DNA from: Pogostemon cablin
Lineage: Eukaryota > Streptophyta > Magnoliopsida > Lamiales > Lamiaceae
Assembly: GCA_023678885.1 (NCBI GenBank)
Contig: CM042987.1
Span: forward strand, 27,800,927-27,864,926
Direction of reading: 5' to 3'
Length of the DNA: 64,000 nt
The notes below the pieces were generated by a model, which saw only the letters and a program-made list of their open reading frames with translations, searched no databases and was not told the origin of the DNA. Shown here one piece after another: positions 1-13,337 of the stretch. A program made the translations under genes and the position numbers. The stretch's first letter is position 1. Each line of letters starts with the position of its first letter.

Positions 1-20
1 GTTGAATTCATGTTTACATG

Positions 21-38
21 TGGTATCAGAACATGGTT
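21..38 (+). other. Primer binding site (tRNA-iMet type) of copia copy 1
   Basis: TGGTATCAGAACATGG lies three bases after the LTR end. Its start matches the complement of the initiator tRNA-Met 3' end (TGGTATCAGAGC) apart from one base, which is the usual primer for plant copia elements. Confidence 0.8.
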
Positions 39-3000
39 TTGGATCTCATGATTTTTCGTCAATTAATATTTTATGAATCTGTATATGATTGAATGAATCC
101 ACTTATCATATGACTAATTGAATGAGATTATCAAAACATGCATATATGTTTTTCTGCTGCAATTTGTATGAGAAAATTGATGATTAATTGATCTCGATCA
201 TATTATTGAATTTTGGGCAAAATTATGTTTATAAAATTAGTTGGAATTATATTTATGAAATTAGTTGGAATTGATTCTCGTATTATAATTAAAGTTATTT
301 CCCTGTTAAAAATATTATGATAAAGTAGTAATGTCATATTTAATTAGAATATGATAATTACTTATTTTGAAGAATTCTGATATTAATTAACAGTATCATG
401 TATTTATACATATTATTGATATAATATGAATTTATTATACCATGTATAATTAATTATGATAAATTGATGCTGTATGACAAAAATAATAACTGCCCTATTT
501 AGTTTTTTTTGGACTGAACTATTAAAAATTGATTATGGGAGTTAATTATGTCAGAATGAGATTTTAAATATAAAGTTACGTGACTCCCTTTAATTATGGA
601 AGTTAATTATGTCATGAGATTTTAATGAGATTTTTAATATAAAATTACGTGACTCCCTTTAATTTTGGGAGTGACTGATTAAGAATAATGACAACTAATT
701 ACAGTTAATAAAGCAATCTGCCTAATTTATATGACTTGAGTGTCACATTTTAATACCCAATTATTAACATAATTGTAACTTTCCAACTAAAGTGATTTAA
801 TAATGTTAATGAAATCAATCCATCACTAATGTTTATGACTTATATTATTTTGATAATAATTAACGTTATATTGGGATATATGATATTAGAATATCTCACT
901 TATGTTAGGTATGTTTGACTGTGATTTATGAATGTTTATTAAATAATGATTTGGTTATTACTCAACTTTTGAATATAATCTATTATGAGAATCTTTGATA
1001 AGATTATAATGGATGATTTTACGATTTGAATTTTTTTAATGTTGGTTTGTTAATCACCAAAGTGGTCTGACCTGAAAGATTAAAATAATAAATCGTGTAA
1101 TAAAATTTTAATTTCTCATATTTATGTGATGCTTGAATGATGAATTATTATATGGGCTACTAAAAATTTCATAATTATAAGACTTTAAATTCACCCAAAG
1201 GTGATAGCTAGTCTTTATAATTCATGAATATAAATGTGATAAAATGATAATTAATATATTATGACAAACTGTTTTGTATGTCCAAAGATGACAAAATAGT
1301 TTTAATGAAAAATATTTAATTATCAAATTATGTTAAATATGCAAGCATCATTATGATTATGATGATATATTGTTGTATCGCCCAAAGGAGAACTTCAATA
1401 TACATTTATTGCATTCGATCCTGAATCTGTTGTTAAATTACTTAAGGTATTTATAGGAATAAATTATATTATTCTTATTCTTAAAATTACCTATATTATT
1501 TAGTCTCTATTCGCATGATGCGTCTGTTCCATTACAAGATAGATTAAAGTAATTTAAATAGTGTGAATAAATCTAATTTCACCAAAGTGTTTTGGATTTT
1601 ATTTGTCACTTTAAGATAAATTGCTTCTTTGCTTGTACTAGCAATAAAGCTTAGTAATCTGACTATAATACTTGAGTTAGATCAAACAAACTTAGCCTAA
1701 TGTTTATGTGAATGAACGTGACCAAGTATTAAGTTTATAATACCTAAATTACTAATAAATCTCTTGACGAGATATTAATGACTATCTTTAACCACCATAA
1801 AATTTGATGGTTCTCATGGCATACATGAACTTATCATTAAAGATAACAAATATTGCAACAAGATTAAAGCCTTCCATAATGAACGTGTAGTTTACAAATT
1901 CACTACCTTCTAAGTATGACCTTTTCCTAATAAACCATAACACCATGAAAGACAAATGGAATGTGAATTAAATTCACGTAATGCTTAAATTAATGATGGT
2001 TCAAAAGGAAAGATGGTTTAAGAAACAATTTAAAATTTAAACATTATGTTCGTTTAAAAGTAATGAAGTTTGAACTAAACGTGGCTTTAATGTTTAGGGT
2101 AACTTTCCAAAAGAATTATTCCAAAAAGATTAATTAAGAATAAAGCCTTTCATTATATAGGCTTTTACTGATCTTAATATTTGTGTGAATTACATTAAAG
2201 AAAAACAAATAAAACACACAAAGAATAGAGTCACGATAACTACACAACTTCTTATAATAGTTTACACCGCTATATGTGAATCTTATGATAATACCCTTCT
2301 TAAAGGAATAATAATATTTCATCATTTTTAATTTTAATTTTAAATTTTTACATTATGATTATATTTATCTTTCAAGAAAATTCTCATTCTATAAATGCTC
2401 GATAAGCATTCATTAATGATGTTGAGAAAATTAGATAGAAAAGTGAAAATTACAAAGATGTGAAGAAGTAATGAATTTCATGGAAAGTATGATGAATTAT
2501 CATGCTCAATCACTAAATTACAAGAAGAGCTGACATTTATACTTAATATTGCACACCAAAATATATTTTTGTTGCAGAATGATATAATCGTACTTTATTT
2601 AATATGGTTAGAAGAATGTTGAATGATTAATCTATACCTATAACTTGTGGATATATGCACTTAAAACTGCCACTTACTTGATGATCGAGTTTCTAGTAAA
2701 GAAGTTTTCAAAACACCTTATGAATTGTGAATTGGTAGAAAACTAGATCTTAGGCAGTTGCATGTTTTAAATTTACCCAGGAGGGACTATGTTTTACAAC
2801 CACATGAAAAAAAATTGGATATAAGAAACTTATGTTGTTTCTTTATAAATTATCCAAGTCTAAAGAGTATGAATTTTATGGTCTTAACCATAGTACGAAA
2901 ATTTTAAAATTGGAATGTCAAATTCATTAAGAACTTTAAAATCAGTGGGAGTATGAAACCATGAAATATGGTTATTGAAGAAGTTTGGTGGAGAATTTAA

Positions 3001-5131
3001 AAATATATTTATCTAAAACTTCTTCTAAAGTTGTTATATAGTTGTCGAATAGTCAAACAACTTTCAAGGACAACATATAAATTATTCTACTCTCTTAATG
3101 AATCTGATTTTACTAAATCAACGGTCAATGAGCTTTCATTAGATATATCACGCCAAATAGCATTAAGAATGTCTTAAGGACAACATATCTGCTATTTCTA
3201 ACGATTGCATATGTGGTATAATAAAATGAGCTAAAATTTGACATTATAAAATTCTAGTTTTGGAATAAGTCATGGAAAATACTAATTCTTTTAAATGAGT
3301 AAATGCTATGAAAGACGAGTTGAAATCAATGACTCATAATGAAGTTTATATCCTATAAGAATTGCCAGAATGGTATAAAAGAATTGGATACATATGTATC
3401 TTTATGATCAAGAGTGAACATATGGCAATATCAAAAGATATAAAACTAGAGTTGTTGCTAAAGATTTACTCAAAAATGGCATAATTGTAAAGAGATACAA
3501 CGAGTTATTTCTATACAGGACTCCATTAGAATTATCATGGCTTTGTAACTCATTATGACTTAGAGTTACACCAAATAAATGTTATGCCTGTTTTTTTAAA
3601 TGGTGATTTGGTATAAGAATTTAAATGGATCAACTCAAAAGTTTTTCCATTGAAGAAAAATATCACATGGCGTGTAAACTTAAAGAATCAACATACGAAC
3701 TTAAGCATGCTTTCCTTTCATGATATGTTTTGGATTTAAAGAAAATATCATAAATCGGTGTAAATATCTGAAAATCAGTGGGAGTACATTAATTCTATAT
3801 GTTGATGATAAATTTGCTTGCAACTGATGATCTTGGTTTATTATGTGAAACCAATAAATTATTTCTCTCAAAGAACTTTGAAATGAAATATATGATTAGA
3901 CAACTTATGTGATTGAGATAGAAATATTTCAGTACATATCACAAAGATTACGATGTCTCAGTAAGTATATGTTATTAAAGTTCAATTAAGATTATGGATG
4001 GAAAGATGTTTGTAAAGCACGTTCCAATCCGAAAGGGAGATTATAAGTTCAATCTTATGTAATAATGAATTGGAACGTACTATAATATTCTTTATGCATA
4101 TGTTATTAGTAACTTAAAATATACAAAATTGTATGAAGACCAAATATCAGCCTTGCTGTTAGAATGCTTGGTCATTATTGAAGTGATTCATAAATGGATG
4201 ACCATAATGTTGTATAAGAAAATATTATGGTGTATTTATATGAAATGAAGCACCCGTTATTACTTATCGAAATTCTAATTACTTAAATGTAATTAAATAG
4301 AGATTCAGATTAAGATAATTATATGATGTAAGAAAGTTCACTTCGACTTTTATGTTTCTTAGTCAGAGATATTGTGTCATACAAAAGTGTGAAGAAGTTT
4401 TTTGAAAACTACATTCACTATTAAAATTAACTTATGGCATGATTTGAAGCTACAATTTAAGAAAATTGAATGTGGAACTTAATTTTAGGACTTCAAATAA
4501 GTTGACAATAATGTCAAGTTGCTGAAAATTTATTATGATTATTCCGCTGCATTGTTCTTCTCTAAAACGATAGATATTTCAGAGTTGCTAAAACATATGG
4601 AATAAAAGTATTTGTCGTTAAGAAGAACTTTAGAAACAAAGATATCAATTGAGCATAATGGTACCAATCATATGATTTCGGATCTGTTACTTAAATGATC
4701 TTCTCTAAAGATATTCATTGGATGTACGTGAATATGAGATTATTGAAAAGTTGTAACAAACTTATGATGAAGAATCGACATTAAGAGCTCATTATGATTT
4801 GTTTCTAATTAATATATATTATTTTGTCATTTTAGTATACATGAATGTTGACATTAATTAAACAAGATTTTATCTCGAATTGAGATACTTATGTGGACCA
4901 TTATTGATCCTTAGGTTGATGAGTCACGTTGAGTAGAAAGCTAATATCATAGTACATGGAATGAACTAAGTCGAGTAAATGATATAGAACCGTCATGACT
5001 TGTGTTAGTCTATACTTAATATTGACATTATGAGTTGACCAATTACTTTTATCTTATACCGCGCACATTATACAAATTATTTAAACCCTTACGTTTAATG
5101 TTTAATTCTGTCACTCGGCCAAGTGGGAGAA

Positions 5132-5576
5132 TGAAGATTATTATGGCCTAGTGCCATTAATAATTAAATAAATAAGATATTTATTATGATCAAATATCTT
5201 AAATAAATATATGATTTAAATAAATAATATATATGAGATAAATAAGGTCATATATATTTATGGATAACAATCACATTGATAGAATGTGATTTGATAAAGA
5301 TTTAATATCCGATCTGGTATTCTCTCCACTTATAAAGAGACACAATTTTATGAATTCTCTATCACATTAAGTCTTACGTACTGTGCCATAAAGAAAGGGG
5401 TGAGGAGAGAGAAACCAGTTCCCGGTATAATTCGTAGGAACGTATTACAGGAGGACCACCATTAATGGCGTCTCAAGGTAAGTCTTCTAATCGCGTTGAT
5501 GGGGTGTGAAAATTATGAAGATCTAAGATGCATGTCAATTAATAAATTAATTGTTTATGTTGAATTCCTGTTTACA
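5132..5576 (+). repeat. 3' LTR of copia copy 1
   Basis: This 445-bp LTR begins TGAAGATTATTATGGCC and ends CTGTTTACA. It aligns along its length with the LTRs at 33078-33529 and 40597-41160. The polypurine tract sits immediately before it. Confidence 0.88.
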
Positions 5577-8019
5577 GTACCATCATTTCATCATTTGTCA
5601 TACAGTAATATACAAATAAAATCAGTAAATTATATTAAAAATTTTAAATTAAAGTGGGTGAGAAAATAAAATTCATGCATCATCCAAACTTATTTATATT
5701 AACCTCAATTATTAGGGGTACGGTCATAGGATAATTATCAAAATTTTGGTATATGATCCTTATCATATCAAAATTATTACGTATACAAAAACTTTTGGCA
5801 CCTATAATATTACTATACTATTTTATTTTTATCCGCATTACTCGTATGAAATGATTATATGTGAGACGAGTCGGTGCATTATTAAAATATCATATTATAA
5901 GTAAAAATATGTTATAATTAAATAATAAAACTATGATGCATGGTATATTAACTTATGATTGTATGGTGTTATATTATATTTCACTACCCAATTAGCTAGT
6001 AAATCATATACTACTTTAACATCCTAATTTCATATTTTATTGCATCATTTATCATATACCTAGTAAATGATACTTTTACTAGCCAATTACATATTTTACC
6101 TAAATGATTGGTTGACTTGTTTTGCGCATGTCTCATATAGGCATCATTTTACAAGAGAATTTATCTTTTTATATAAATAAAGAATTATGCGAAATCGTCT
6201 TACGGAATAACTTTCGTGAGACGGAAAAGAAGCGATAACTTTTATAATAAAAAGTGATTTTATATTAATGAAAAGTGATAAAAGTATTATGTTATATTTC
6301 ATTAAGAGTTTATAGTATAAATGACAATTGTTAACATCATAAAAGAAACATAATAACATCTTTAAAAAAGAGTGATAACCAATTACGAAAGCGTAAAATG
6401 ATCTCATCATGAGAAAGTCTCACACAAGTCTATCCCTTTTATATATTCCATCCGCCAGTATTGCGATTTTGGCCCGTCCTATTATGAAATATTTATTTCT
6501 TCATTTTTAAAGATGATATCTATAAAAAAAAATTATTATACTCAACTCACTTCACATGGGGCTCACACACAACACTAATACAAATACAATTATTCACTAC
6601 ATATTAAAATTTTATATCACTCTAACTTTCTGCACATTAAGACTAAATGTGCTTGTTTTCAATATTTTTAGTAAGATTATCTAATTCATTCTCTGTTGTA
6701 GTTGAGATTTTGTAAAATCATATTATATAAATTTCAAATATCTTTCACACCCATCACATATTCTTAAAATATAATTATAATTTCACTCTTCATATAATTT
6801 ATGGTACATTTAAACTCTAGTGGTTCGTGTTATATTTTTAATCTTATAGTTTAATATTTATCATGTTTTGTGTTAATTTTAACAATTTAATTTTTTTACA
6901 CGAAAAAAAAATTAAAATTATAATGAAACCATGGTAGTCATTTCCATTAATTTGATGTTTAGGTACAAGTTTAATATTTTTATAAACCAGCAAGAAAACT
7001 TTAGTCTAAAATTACGTTCAATGTATGATATAAGTTGAAAATAGTGGTATTGCGTACCAAACCGTCTCTATCAATTATCCATCATTTTCAAGTATAATAT
7101 CGTATATTAATTTGAGAGGTTTAATTCATAATCACTATATAAAATAAAAATCCATCATTTTCAAGTACAATGGGCAAATGTTTTAGAAATATAAAATAAT
7201 TAGCAAAATAAAAGGTGAGTCTGTGTGCAATTAAAAAATGAAATGAAAATCCTATCCGGTATGAAATTTAAGACGTGAAAATGTAAAAAAGACTCAATAT
7301 TGTGAAATTTTACAGTTTTGTTATGCATCACAAATATTGACTTTCTATTTTAATTTTTTTTCTTAATTATTGATTTGAAATAATATTTAATGAAGTATTT
7401 ATTTCTTATTTTAAAATGAAATTATGAAAGAGAAATAGAGTAAACGATTAGAGTAATTATTTGTAAAGTGCAATTATAAAACAATTAAACAATGAACAGA
7501 CACTTTTTTTTTACCTATTTAATTAATACAATTCTAAAAGGCAAATATTTATGTGGGTATTCTCACGAAAATCATTGAAATAATATTTTTATTGAATAGT
7601 GATAATTAATTAATTAAAGGGCGGGTTTGGTGTGAATTGGGTCCACCCGTAAATCATGTTATTTAAAATTATTTTTTAGTACATAAAAATTATTATTTAA
7701 AGAGTAATAATTTTTATTCTAAAGAGTAATAGTTCATGTTTTTAAATAGTAATTTTTCATATATTAAAGAATAATCGATAAATTAGAGTGCATAAAAATT
7801 TGAAGAGTAATTTTTTTTTAAGTAGAAGAGTAATAATAGTTTATCTTTTTAAAGAATAATTTTTCATGTATTAAAGAGTAATTGATAAAAACAAAACTCA
7901 CATGTGAATCCAGTTCACAAGTATTTTCCTTAATAAAAAGTGATAATGATGCGGTGAACAATTTAATGAACAATTTATAGTATAGATAAAATGTGATAAT
8001 ATTTAAAAGAAAGATGATA
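5577..8019. other. Gene-free AT-rich region with decayed repeats
   Basis: I see no coding signal here. Short inverted ends (CATCATTTTAC near 6146 and GTAAAATGATCTCAT near 6395) suggest an old MITE of about 255 bp. The block 7660-7900 with repeated AAGAGTAAT words resembles 25150-25400, so it is a dispersed repeat. Confidence 0.5.
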
Positions 8020-8096
8020 CTCCCTCCGTCCCAAGAATACATGCACGTATTTAATGGCACAGAGTTTAAGAAAAACAACTTTTTATTGTAACGATA
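8020..8096. mobile_element. Stowaway-like MITE, left end only
   Basis: A TA followed by CTCCCTCCGTCCCAAG gives a typical Stowaway terminus. It runs into a second complete Stowaway that starts at 8099. No matching right terminus is visible downstream, so this copy is truncated or its right end has decayed. Confidence 0.6.
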
Positions 8097-8098
8097 TA

Positions 8099-8353
8099 CT
8101 CCCTCCGTCCCATAGAAGTTGGTATAATTTTTTTGGGCACGGAGATTAAGGGGTATAATAATTTAATGTAAAGTGGAGTAAAGTGAAGTGAGAGAAATAA
8201 TATTTAATTTGTAGTGGGTAGTTGTATTAGAGGTGATATGTGTGGCCCATGAGAATAGATTAATTGTTTTTTGTGTGGGTCCATGTATTAAAAAGAAAAT
8301 ATGTCAAACAAACCAAAAAGAAAAGTGTGTCAACTTCTATGGGATGGAGGGAG
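8099..8353. mobile_element. Stowaway MITE (255 bp)
   Basis: The termini CTCCCTCCGTCCCATAGAAG and its near-perfect inverse CTTCTATGGGATGGAGGGAG are flanked by TA on both sides. There is no coding content. Confidence 0.92.
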
Positions 8354-8473
8354 TAAGAAAAAGATGTAATAGTATTTTGGATAATTGAAATAATAAAATA
8401 TATGATATAGCTGACTTTTATTAATTTGTGTGTAAAAAAATGTGTCATTTTTGTAATATTATAGTATTGTAAG

Positions 8474-9827
8474 TAGGGGTGACAAGAATCTGAAATGACA
8501 CGAAATTTTCATGTTCTTATTGGGTTGACACGATAACGACACGAACCCAATAACTGTTGTATTGTATACTATAAGTCTAGTTTTAGTATGAACAATGTCA
8601 TAACAATATTTGAAATGAGAATCATTGATCAAATGATTGCACCTTATAATTTAATTTGTATGCATGATGCAATAGTCCATTTACTTTATACTGTAGATAA
8701 TATGTTGTGCGACAACACGCAGAAGATCATATTATCGGTTTCCTTATAAAGTATAAACAGATGCTCACAACTGAGATAGACGGGGACTCTCTATCGGTAT
8801 ATGGTTGTAGTGTGGTTTGGTATTAGGTTGTCTTGGCTATAGAATCACATTAGTGCACTTGTGTGTATTGAGCAGGACCGCCTGAGATCGTTCTTTTTAT
8901 ACTGACTATATAGTAGAACTTGATCTCTGTTATTATGGAAGTTCGTGCTCTTAATCCCTATACAATAACCTCGACACGTAGGGCAGTATGTATTTCTTTG
9001 ATTCATCAATGGGTGAGATTTATAAGTATTAAATCAATATACTCGGTGAGTTGGGAAGTAGTGCTGTTTCTATGGTGTGTTGTTGATTGTAGAAGGAATC
9101 CATGTCCGACATAGGTTGATGATGTCCCCTTGAGGAGCTCATAAGGTTTATCATGTAAATCTTGCAAGTGGATTAATTTCCGGCATGATAATAAGGTTGA
9201 GTGATACTACTCTCGGATGAGATATTAATTAATTTGAGTTGTCAGTAACTTAATTAATTAATGGGCATTGTATATCTTAAACATGGGGAGACTATCGGGC
9301 TTATAATAAGAAGGAGCCCAGAACATAATTTTGGGATTGGACGGGTAGTGCAATAATAATATTTTAGTGGACTATATTATTATTATTGGATTTAATTAAA
9401 AGCTTTGGGCTAAGCTTGGTTAATTAAATTCAATTTAGGCCCAGTCCAATTTCTCCTCCTGGTCCCTACTGTAGCCCAACTATATAAGTCATCTCAACTC
9501 CTGTTAACCCTAAGTCAGTGCCTGATTTGATACGGGAGAAGACAACAGAGAGCAGATTGAGAGAACTCTGGGGATTGTTGACCACCCAATACCATAGTTG
9601 ACTTTGGGACATACGGTAGAAGATCAGAGGTGTTCTTCACTGCTGTTCATCCTCTACATCGACCCAGAAGTACGGTAAACACGTTTAATTGCTTCCGCTG
9701 ATTGTTTACCTGATATCCGTAATGGATCACGTTGATCCACACGATCCAATTGCCAACAATAACGCCAAACACTAACCCGCAATTATCGTGTTGTGCTATC
9801 GTGTCGTGTCAAGAATTGTCACCCCTA
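8474..9827. mobile_element. Non-autonomous hAT-like element, split by a solo LTR
   Basis: Perfect 12-bp terminal inverted repeats, TAGGGGTGACAA and TTGTCACCCCTA, are flanked by 8-bp duplications ATTGTAAG (8466-8473) and ATTGTAAA (9828-9835), one mismatch apart. This is the hAT signature. Without the nested LTR the element is only about 150 bp. It is built from short words of the type GACACGA/TCGTGTC in both orientations, which may be transposase-binding subterminal repeats (inference). Confidence 0.88.
8555..9758 (+). mobile_element. Solo LTR of an LTR retrotransposon (1204 bp)
   Basis: It begins TGTTGTATTG and ends GCCAACA, flanked on both sides by the 5-bp duplication ATAAC (8550-8554, 9759-9763). 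A TATA-like ACTATATAAG lies near 9480 in a plausible promoter position. No internal domain or primer site is attached, so this is a recombined solo LTR. It is in the middle of the small hAT element and so is younger than it. Confidence 0.85.
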
Positions 9828-9835
9828 ATTGTAAA

Positions 9836-10922
9836 GTTATAAATATTTTGTATTATTTGTATTTTAATATATTCAAGTATTCTTGAAATTGATCAAAATA
9901 TATGGCAAAAATTCTCATGTCCCCGGGGACATACTGTGTCCCATAAAAACACAAGAGTTTTAATATTAGAACTCTTGTATTCCTATGGAGCATGTTGTGT
10001 GACGTGTGCCCTTAGGGGCACAGAAGACCAACCCAAAAAAAAAGTGTATAAGTATTTTTGAAAGTAAAATAAAAGAATATATCTAAGCTTAAAATAAATT
10101 AATGTATTACGGTCTCATCAAAATTATCATTACTTGTATGCTTTCAGTCATGGAAGTTTTTGTACCCATATTCTTCATATGATTTACTGGTATTATACTC
10201 TTCAAATTAAGAGTTAATATTACTTATTTATATAACATTATTATTTATAGAGAATTATCAACATTTTAAAAAACGTGAATATTATAAAATGTAATATTTT
10301 CTGAGAAAGAAACGATTTAGACCAAATGTATGTCTCCTTAATTTTGAAGAAAAGCTCGAATAACACTTTCCACTGCAATTATTACATTAATAATTCAATT
10401 AAATTTAAAATATAATTTCAAAATTTTGAAAATGACTTAATATATGGCTGTCCACTATAATGGGTTATTATCGTATTTGTACCAAAATAATAAAAAAAAA
10501 TCGTTGTATTTGATTTTCGTAATCAAATCAAATTGATACAACATACTGATTCGTAATGAAATCCAAACTGAATCGTACCATTACGATATCAATTTCGATG
10601 CGATACTGGATTTTTTATTGATAAAAATTCGTACCGTATATATCATACTGAACACCCTAATTTAACTAACATCTCCCCCAACACATTTTAACACGCATCT
10701 CTACAATTTTTTTTTATACCAACATAATTTATCTATTTATAATTTTAGCAACGAAATGTCAATTGATTTATAATGTTTTTACTAATTAAATATCCGTTGT
10801 TATTTATCAACGAATTACCAATAGAATAATTATACAAATTGTAGAATTATTAACAATGGATTACCAATTGAATTGAATTTTAATTGTCAAAATTTACAAA
10901 CCACCATTCTACAAACAGAATA
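9836..10922. other. Gene-free region
   Basis: No coding signal. A small hairpin with arms ACAAGAGTT and AACTCTTGT lies near 9950-9990, next to CCCCGGGG at about 9923. Confidence 0.45.
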
Positions 10923-11164
10923 CTCCCTCTGTCCCGCGTTACGTGGACGCGGAGATTAAGAGATATAATATTTTAATATGTAGTGAGGTGAGATAAATAA
11001 TATTTAATGTAATGTGGGTATTTGTATTAGCCTTGTGTATAGACCCTACATGGAATAATTAATTATTTTGTGTGGGCCCAACATGACAAAAAAATAAAGA
11101 AATGTAAACTTTAATTGGACAACCCAAAATGAAAAATATAAATCTTAACATGGGACGGAGAGAG
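10923..11164. mobile_element. Stowaway MITE
   Basis: Left end CTCCCTCTGTCCCGCG, right end CATGGGACGGAGAGAG, with TA on both sides. AT-rich interior, no ORF. Confidence 0.85.
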
Positions 11165-11248
11165 TATTACCTACCGATTTTATTGTTAATCTATTGGGTA
11201 AATAAATTTAACAATGAAATAAAGATTTTAACCAACAAAATATTTTAG

Positions 11249-11250
<2 letters not shown>

Positions 11251-11342
<92 letters not shown>
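11251..11342. repeat. Compound microsatellite (AT)35(AG)11
   Basis: An uninterrupted AT dinucleotide tract runs 11251-11320 and switches directly to AG at 11321-11342. Confidence 0.97.
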
Positions 11343-11344
<2 letters not shown>

Positions 11345-11564
11345 TTTTCTAACAGATTTATTTATTTATTTATTTTAGTGCTTTAAAATTTATTTATTTC
11401 TAAAAATTATCTAATACTCCAATCTACAAAAATAAGTTTAAAAGTTATTTTTCATCCACAAACAATAAATGCGTTCTCAAAACTGTGAGGGAAGTATTTA
11501 ATCCATTAATCCCAATTACGACTTTAAACCCAGACTTTAGATTAGATGGTGTTTCATCTCATAT

Positions 11565-12238
11565 ATTGTTGGGTGACATATTGTATCGTATCCAAAATAT
11601 ACTTATCGAAATTATTCGTATTAAAAAAATTTTATCGATACCGTACCAAAAATTGGTATACTAAAATTTCGGTATATTATAGATCAATACTGTTTCATAC
11701 CGAAATATCATTTTTTATCGAAATTTACCGCATACCAATTTAATATTGAAAATTTGAAATATCGATTCATACCGAAATTATCATATAATATTTGAAAATA
11801 ATTTAATCAAATAATCTATATTAAATATAAAAATTACTCCCTCCGTCCATCGAAAAGGTCTATATTTTGCTATTTTGGGCGTCCACACTAAAGGTATACA
11901 TTTCTTTTTTTAAAACACATGGGACCCACACACTCCACTAATACAACTATCTACTACACATTAAATAATAATACTCCTTAATCCACTTGCAAAAAGCAAA
12001 TGTATACATTTGTGGTGGACGGAGGGAGTATTATTATTTTGATATTTCAGTACGGTATATACCCAAATACCAATATATTTTTGGTATTTCGGTATATATA
12101 TACCGAAATACCATTTTTTAAAAAAATTATAGATCGATACCATATCAAAATTTTCAGTATATCGATTTTTTGATATTTTCAGTAATTTTTGATACGATAA
12201 CTCCGATATACGAAATTTCGCTAATTTTGTCCGCCCCT
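11565..12238. mobile_element. Degenerate hAT-like element with TTCGGTAT-type words
   Basis: The right end GTCCGCCCCTA (to about 12238) matches the TAGGGGTG-type ends of other elements here, and the left end near 11570 (GGGTGACA) is degraded. The interior repeats words such as TTTCGGTAT and ATACCGAAA in both orientations, like the clearer element at 24746-25889. A Stowaway (11837-12028) sits inside it. No target duplication was recognised, so the boundaries are approximate. Confidence 0.5.
11837..12028. mobile_element. Stowaway MITE (192 bp)
   Basis: Left end CTCCCTCCGTCCATCG, right end GTGGACGGAGGGAG, TA on both sides. It is nested in the word-array element at 11565-12238. Confidence 0.88.
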
Positions 12239-12306
12239 ATTATTCTATATCGCTGTTTCAATATGGAGTATGTGATTTTGACTCCCTAATTACAAGCAAC
12301 ATATTC

Positions 12307-12530
12307 TCCTTCAATCCGTCCTTAAGATATACATTTGCTTTTTGCACTTGAATTATGGAGTATTATTATTTAAGTGTAGTAGGTAGTTGTATTAGTGAAG
12401 TGTGTGGGTCCCATATATTAAATGTATTACTGATGTGTGTGGGTCTCATATGTATAAAAAGGAAAATGTATACCTTTAATGCAGACACCCAAAATGAAAA
12501 AAATGTATACATTTCTGACTGAACGAAGAA
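12307..12530. mobile_element. Decayed Stowaway-like MITE
   Basis: The left end TCAATCCGTCCTTAAG and the interior shared with other copies here (TTTGCTTTTTGCAC, GTAGGTAGTTGTATTAGTG, GTGTGGGTCCCAT) mark an old copy. The right end has diverged. Confidence 0.55.
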
Positions 12531-12874
12531 TTACTATATTATCTAAATGGACATGCATCAATTAATTGAAGATAAAAGTGGATAAATAGTGAATGAATAA
12601 AGTGGATGAGAGAGAGGAAAAGGTCAATGTGAGGCATCTATGGGGGCGAGGACACAAGAGCTCGGTCTTGGTTGGCGTAATAAGGGTAGGGGATGAATTC
12701 CAAAACCACTGACCGAGTCAAATGGGCAAGCGGGTGCGCTCAATCTTGACTCGTCGGTAATTAATGCAACCACTTAACATTACTTTATTTTAGGGTTGGT
12801 TCTATATTCATATGAAAATGGCAAACCAAATTTCGTGTAGATTAATATTTATCTAAATTCCGAAATTTATAGTA
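12531..12874. other. Intergenic, locally GC-richer, no gene seen
   Basis: The segment 12640-12780 is less AT-rich than its surroundings and shows no repeat I recognise. No ORF of note. Confidence 0.4.
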
Positions 12875-13104
12875 CTCCCTCCATCCACCCAATATGTATA
12901 TATTTAGTTTTTGCATGTAGATTAAGAAGTATTATTATTTAATTTGTAGTAGGTAGTTGTATTAGTGAGGTATGTGGGACCCATATATTAAATATATTAT
13001 TGATGGGATGTGAGAGCCATGTGTTTAAAAATAAAAATATATACTTTTGATGCGAACACTCAAATAATAAAATACATACTTTTTTTTTCGGAAGGAGGAG
13101 GTAG
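12875..13104. mobile_element. Stowaway MITE (diverged)
   Basis: Left end CTCCCTCCATCCACCC and right end GGAAGGAGGAGGTAG between TA dinucleotides. The interior matches the other Stowaway copies (TTGCATG, GTAGTAGGTAGTTGTATTAG). Confidence 0.75.
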
Positions 13105-13337
13105 TATTATCATACAGAATTTCATTATACGAGTTAAAACGGCTAAAACTTACATCTCCACAACATGTCTCCACTCTCCAAATTTCACTGCTTTTTAAAA
13201 CTTATACATTTTAATATTAAATATTATATTATTAATTTTTTGAAATTAAAACTTAATTTTTTTAATTAAACATTTACTATTTATATTTCAACAGACCTTT
13301 TAATGAAAAAAATTATACCCTTATTAATTAAAATGTA

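Larger units (their letters stand above)
1..5576 (+). mobile_element. Degenerate Ty1/copia LTR retrotransposon, copy 1 (5' LTR cut by window edge)
   Basis: The first 18 bases match the end of the 3' LTR at 5559-5576, so the window opens at the end of the 5' LTR. A tRNA-iMet-type primer site, TGGTATCAGAAC, follows at 21-32. A purine tract, AAGTGGGAGAA, lies at 5121-5131 just before the 3' LTR. Between them are broken pol remnants in copia order: an integrase end near 2590-2770 (MLND then a stop), reverse transcriptase near 3530-3890 with LYVDD at 3795-3809, and no surviving long ORF. Copy 2 at 33078-41160 is collinear. The internal length is about 5.1 kb, usual for a full copia element. The element is inactive: frames are broken by stops at 2628-2630 and 3356-3358 and by a frame change after LYVDD. 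The copia lineage was not determined. Confidence 0.9.

Noticed and set aside
6144..8448. Several 60-88 codon ORFs in AT-rich DNA
   Set aside because: Phe/Ile/Lys/Tyr-rich text expected by chance from AT-rich sequence; overlaps MITEs and decayed repeats.
11565..12238. Claiming exact hAT boundaries and target duplication for this element
   Set aside because: The left end is too degraded and flanking 8-mers do not match.
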